Assembly: GCF_032362555.1 (NCBI RefSeq) | Contig: NC_083507.1 | Coordinates: forward strand, 2,855,001-2,919,000 | Direction of reading: 5' to 3' | Source of the DNA: Amyelois transitella | Taxonomy: Eukaryota > Arthropoda > Insecta > Lepidoptera > Pyralidae | Length of the DNA: 64,000 nt | In this document: in pieces, positions 60,531 through 64,000 of the stretch | How the letters are laid out: each line of letters opens with the position of its first letter | How positions within the stretch are numbered: position 1 is the first letter of the stretch | Translations under genes and position numbers: made by a program | The notes under the pieces: model-generated | Told to the model about the DNA's origin: nothing | Seen by the model: only the letters and a program-made list of their open reading frames with translations | Databases searched by the model: none

Positions 60531-63419
60531 ATGTTTATATATTACCAAAATGTTAATCGCATGAGAACAAAAACGACCGAACTATTTTTAAATGTGTTGA
60601 ATAATGATTACGACCTAATTTGTTTGAACGAAACTAATCTCAACTCTAGTGTTTTCGATGCGGAATTGTTTGATAAGCGGTATAATATTTTTCGTAGAGA
60701 TCGATCCGACTGCTCATCTGCTGAGAAAGTTGAAGGAGGTGGTATTGTTATGGCAGCTAAAAAATACCTTAAAATAGTACGTAGGCATGAATGGGAAAGT
60801 CAATTTGAAGACATTTGGCTATCTTTGATTCCGAACTCAAATAAACGATCGCCATTTCATATATGTCTCTGTTATTTACCACCCGACATGAGCTTGAACA
60901 ACGTTATTCAGTTTTTTGAGCACTGCCAGAATGTAATACTAAGTAATGGTCTAAATGACTCATTCCTATTGCTCGGAGATTTTAATATCCCTAAAGTATC
61001 TTGGAAGAAAAGTAACTCTCATAACTATCTTGAACCGAACGACGTGACTCATGCTCGTGGCCCTATCCTGTTGGAAACAATGACGCTGTGCGATTTGCAG
61101 CAGTATAATCACTTACTAAATGTTAATGACAGACTGCTTGATCTTATTTTGTATAATAACAATAATATAAAAGTAGACAGTGTTGAACCTCTTCTCAAAT
61201 TGGAAGGACATCACCCATCCATATTAGTGGAGATCATTGAATCGCAGCCATTTTCATGTATTAATCATAATCCTAATTCCCATAGACTTAATTATTGGAA
61301 ATGTCAATATACTCAAATAAAGGAATCTTTAGCATCTATCGATTGGCAAGATCTTCTATCCGATCCCAACATTGATGTTGCCCTTAACATTTTTTACAAA
61401 AAACTGAATAACATAATACGCAGATACACTCCTTTGCAAAAATGTAAGTCTCCTAAATTTCCACACTGGTATAGTAATGCTTTAATTAATTGTTTAAAAG
61501 AAAAACATAAATATCACATAAAATTTAAAAAGTACGGGAACCCTCGGGATTACGATACATTTGATTTGTTGCGTCATAGAAGCAAAAAGATGATACATGA
61601 ATGCTATAAACATTTTATACAAACTACAGAAAGTGATATGCGACATAATGTAAAAGCTTTTTGGAGGTATGTCAATAGTAAGAAGACTTCTAATTCCATT
61701 CCCCAGAATATGTCCCATATGAATGAAACATCGTCAGACCCTCAGGGTGTCTGTGAATTATTTGCGAATTATTTTAAATCTGTATACGAGTTACCTACAG
61801 TTTGTCCCACTGATACAACCCATATGTCGAACCGAATTATTTTAGATCATATTTATATTAAACACGAGGATATTATCAGGGCTATCAAGGAACTTGACCC
61901 TAACAAGGGTGCTGGACCTGATGCAATACCGGTTAGATTTATTAAAACTTGTGCTAATGAATTGAGTATCCCATTAGAAATCCTATTTAATAAATCACTG
62001 AAAGCTGGTCGCTTTCCAGATTATTGGAAATCAAGTTATTTAATACCTATATTTAAATCTGGAGACAAACATAAGTGCGAAAATTACCGTCCCATAAGCA
62101 TACTGTCATGTCTGGCTAAGCTTTTTGAGTTCCTTGTTTATCCCTTTCTCTTAAGTCATTTTAAACATCATATATCACAATTTCAGCATGGTTTTATCCC
62201 TGGTCGATCCACTATTAGTAATTTATTGGTTTACAAATCTTACATATGCAATGCCTTTGATAAGCGGCATCAAGTAGACTCCATATATACCGACTTCTCG
62301 AAGGCATTCGATAAGGTGAATCACCCTTTGTTGATCAGGAAACTTGCACGTTATGGAGTTCACGGTTCACTCTTACGTTGGATTAATTCATACATCTCCA
62401 ATCGTAGTCTAATGGTAGCTGTCAAGGGTTATTTGTCGGGTCCAATAGCAGTAACATCTGGCGTGCCACAGGGCTCAATTCTAGGCCCATTACTCTTCAT
62501 AATTTTTATAAACGATTTGGTTGATGCTATTGACAGCAATTGCTTACTATACGCAGATGATTTAAAATTGTTTCGATCCATTTCTAATTACAGTGATTGT
62601 AATACATTACAATCCGATATTGATAAAGTACATGAATGGTGTCTTTTAAACTCCATGTACCTAAATATTAACAAATGTTTTGTTATATCATTTTGCACGA
62701 AAGAACCAAAATTTAGATTTAACTACAACATCAATTGCCAAAATTTGGAACGTAAGAACGTGGCTAGGGACTTGGGAGTAATGTTTGATTATCAGCTTTC
62801 CTTCCGTACTCATTTTAGCCAAATCATGAACAAATGCAATAGACTTAATGGTTTTATCCTTCGTATATCAAAAGAGTTTCGAAATCCAAACACTGCAAAT
62901 TACCTATACACAGCCATAGTGCGTCCATTGGTAGAATATGGTTCTATAATTTGGTCACCATATTATAAGGTTCACCAGGATAATATTGAGAGAATCCAAA
63001 AGCGATATTTAACTGCTGTTTGTCGCAGATATAGACTTTGTAGAGAATTAGATTGTTACGATGCTAAGTTACATTACTTTAAAACGTCTTCCTTGATATG
63101 TCGCAGGCAAAGAAATGAGCTTATATTTTTATATAAAATCATAAATTCCGATATTGATTGCCCTGAACTCTTAATGCAAATAAATTTTAATACCAATCAC
63201 CGTTCCCGCCATGCTCCAACATTTTTTGTTCCGTTTTTCCGAAACAGGATCTCCTTCAACAATCCGCTCTCGGTCATGTGTAGATCGTATAATAAAGCTA
63301 ATATTCATGGATTAGATATTTTTAGCCAGAGTATCAAGCAATTCCGAAATTTTTTTAATTATGTTGTTCCCCTAGAGTCTATTTTATTTTATTTTTGTAT
63401 CCTTTTCCTCACTTTATAA
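60531..63419 (+). CDS. LINE ORF2: endonuclease-reverse transcriptase
   Basis: 962 residues, uninterrupted. The N-terminal apurinic-type (EEP) endonuclease (about 1-230) has QNVNRMRTK, LICLNETNL, LLLGDFNIP and a GHHPS variant of the final motif. The reverse transcriptase (about 440-720) has GAGPDAIPV, NYRPISILS, YTDFSKAFDKVNHP, GVPQGSILGP (644-653) and the catalytic YADD at 674-677. A C-terminal arm with conserved cysteines and basic residues ends the protein; no RNase H domain is seen. The enzyme nicks target DNA and copies the element RNA in place. ATG context and spacing after ORF1 fit reinitiation or internal initiation. Intact catalytic residues suggest a young, perhaps active copy. Assignment to CR1 versus another Jockey-group clade is not settled. 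Confidence 0.92.
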   Translation: MFIYYQNVNRMRTKTTELFLNVLNNDYDLICLNETNLNSSVFDAELFDKRYNIFRRDRSDCSSAEKVEGGGIVMAAKKYLKIVRRHEWESQFEDIWLSLIPNSNKRSPFHICLCYLPPDMSLNNVIQFFEHCQNVILSNGLNDSFLLLGDFNIPKVSWKKSNSHNYLEPNDVTHARGPILLETMTLCDLQQYNHLLNVNDRLLDLILYNNNNIKVDSVEPLLKLEGHHPSILVEIIESQPFSCINHNPNSHRLNYWKCQYTQIKESLASIDWQDLLSDPNIDVALNIFYKKLNNIIRRYTPLQKCKSPKFPHWYSNALINCLKEKHKYHIKFKKYGNPRDYDTFDLLRHRSKKMIHECYKHFIQTTESDMRHNVKAFWRYVNSKKTSNSIPQNMSHMNETSSDPQGVCELFANYFKSVYELPTVCPTDTTHMSNRIILDHIYIKHEDIIRAIKELDPNKGAGPDAIPVRFIKTCANELSIPLEILFNKSLKAGRFPDYWKSSYLIPIFKSGDKHKCENYRPISILSCLAKLFEFLVYPFLLSHFKHHISQFQHGFIPGRSTISNLLVYKSYICNAFDKRHQVDSIYTDFSKAFDKVNHPLLIRKLARYGVHGSLLRWINSYISNRSLMVAVKGYLSGPIAVTSGVPQGSILGPLLFIIFINDLVDAIDSNCLLYADDLKLFRSISNYSDCNTLQSDIDKVHEWCLLNSMYLNINKCFVISFCTKEPKFRFNYNINCQNLERKNVARDLGVMFDYQLSFRTHFSQIMNKCNRLNGFILRISKEFRNPNTANYLYTAIVRPLVEYGSIIWSPYYKVHQDNIERIQKRYLTAVCRRYRLCRELDCYDAKLHYFKTSSLICRRQRNELIFLYKIINSDIDCPELLMQINFNTNHRSRHAPTFFVPFFRNRISFNNPLSVMCRSYNKANIHGLDIFSQSIKQFRNFFNYVVPLESILFYFCILFLTL

Positions 63420-63645
63420 AAACCATTGATTTGTGATAACTTTCTGAGCTACTTCGTTGTTTTTGTTTTAATGTCTTGTTGTTTGAGTTCATGTTCTGTT
63501 AATGACTCATTTTACATGATCATGCTGTGTACACTAAAGTTGGACATTTTACTTGTTCATTATATATACATTTCCTAAGGATAATAATGCAATTCTGTAA
63601 TCTGTCTGTATGTGTACCTTAATAAATAAAATAAAAATAAACAAG

Positions 63646-63879
63646 CATTTTCTTCAATAACGACAATTTTACAATTATCCAAACTCAGAATTAGAATAGA
63701 AATGTGGACGAGAGAATACATAGTTACGATGAATTGATTTAATTCACGGCCACGGTGGAAGACCCCGATTGCAATCATGTGATAGTTTAAAAGTTGAGGG
63801 TAAGTGTAGCATTTAACTTACAATATGTGAAAAGACTTTGCAAACGTGGATTTGGCAAACGCTTGGCCTCTTTGGAGTA
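63646..63879. other. Hr39 intron sequence downstream of the LINE
   Basis: AT-rich with a few GC-richer bases ('cacggccacggtggaagaccccgattgc'), which look like the start of a decayed family B head leading to the next feature. No exon is recognised. Confidence 0.4.
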
Positions 63880-64000
63880 GTAATAATGGGTCAGGTCTAC
63901 CTTCCAAAAGAATGTGGATGTCAGACGGGAGTGGATTCGTGTAAAAACCTAACTCACCCAATCCAGGATCCATGGTTAAGAGATTACCCCGGGCTCCTCT
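63880..64000 (+). mobile_element. SINE family B, cut by the window end
   Basis: 'gtggatgtcagacgggagtggattcgtgtaaaaacctaactcacccaatccaggatccatgg' to 'ccccgggctcctct'; continues beyond 64000. Confidence 0.75.

Larger units (their letters stand above)
59181..63645 (+). mobile_element. CR1/Jockey-type non-LTR retrotransposon (LINE), both ORFs intact
   Basis: Two uninterrupted ORFs (ORF1 at 59430, ORF2 at 60531) are followed by a short 3'UTR and an 'aataaataaaataaaaataaa' tail near 63620. The 5' edge is not certain and target-site duplications were not found by eye. It is inserted antisense to Hr39, in the intron upstream of the first visible Hr39 exon. Confidence 0.8.

Noticed and set aside
60531-63419. 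Possible retrovirus-like polymerase
   Set aside because: The endonuclease N-terminus, lack of protease, integrase or LTRs and the ORF1 partner identify a non-LTR element.

Overview
The window is a TE-rich, AT-rich piece of a lepidopteran (moth or butterfly) nuclear genome. Evidence: short GT-AG spliced exons in long introns; tRNA-derived SINEs; Lep1-type Helitron ends (conserved 'cgcgacttcgtccgc' terminus, CTAG ends); a CR1/Jockey-type LINE; and insect genes such as a gut-type serine protease, tandem astacins, zucchini and Hr39. There is no sign of a prokaryotic, plasmid or viral replicon.

Layout. (1) 0.6-4 kb, + strand: five-exon secreted chymotrypsin/collagenase-like serine protease. (2) 4-13.5 kb: repeat-filled gap. 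(3) 13.5-14.9 kb, + strand: four-exon Fcf2/DNTTIP2 family rRNA-processing factor. (4) 16.9-21.5 kb, - strand: seven-exon SDR resembling HSD17B8. (5) 22.7-23.3 kb, - strand: single-exon zucchini/PLD6 nuclease of the piRNA pathway. (6) 23.8-28.2 kb, - strand: three-exon Prrx-class paired-type homeobox gene. (7) 28.2-39.3 kb: gene-poor, with two recent non-autonomous Helitrons in opposite orientation, a long perfect hairpin and a possible orphan first exon. (8) 39.4-50.6 kb, - strand: two tandem astacin metalloprotease paralogues of identical length (292 aa) and exon plan; one has an altered Met-turn. (9) 51.1-52.3 kb: a TIR-bounded element filled with GGGCGTTA-type motifs, which I do not recognise. 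(10) 52.6-58.9 kb, - strand: the 3' end of the nuclear receptor Hr39 (ligand-binding domain), with a probable long TE-free 3'UTR and an AGGTCA-rich minisatellite over its stop codon. (11) 59.2-63.6 kb, + strand: a LINE with two intact ORFs, apparently inside an Hr39 intron. Upstream Hr39 exons must lie beyond the window.

The genes do not form one pathway: this is ordinary eukaryotic neighbourhood structure with one local tandem duplication (the astacins). All exon models were built by eye from splice-site phase and protein-family motifs; in every multi-exon gene the reading phases join exactly. The most unusual items are the GGGCGTTA TIR element, a family of short palindromic elements (one copy sits inside a SINE), repeated perfect fold-back hairpins (two at the same end of one repeat family), the Met-turn substitution in one astacin, and the nuclear-receptor half-site array at the end of Hr39.
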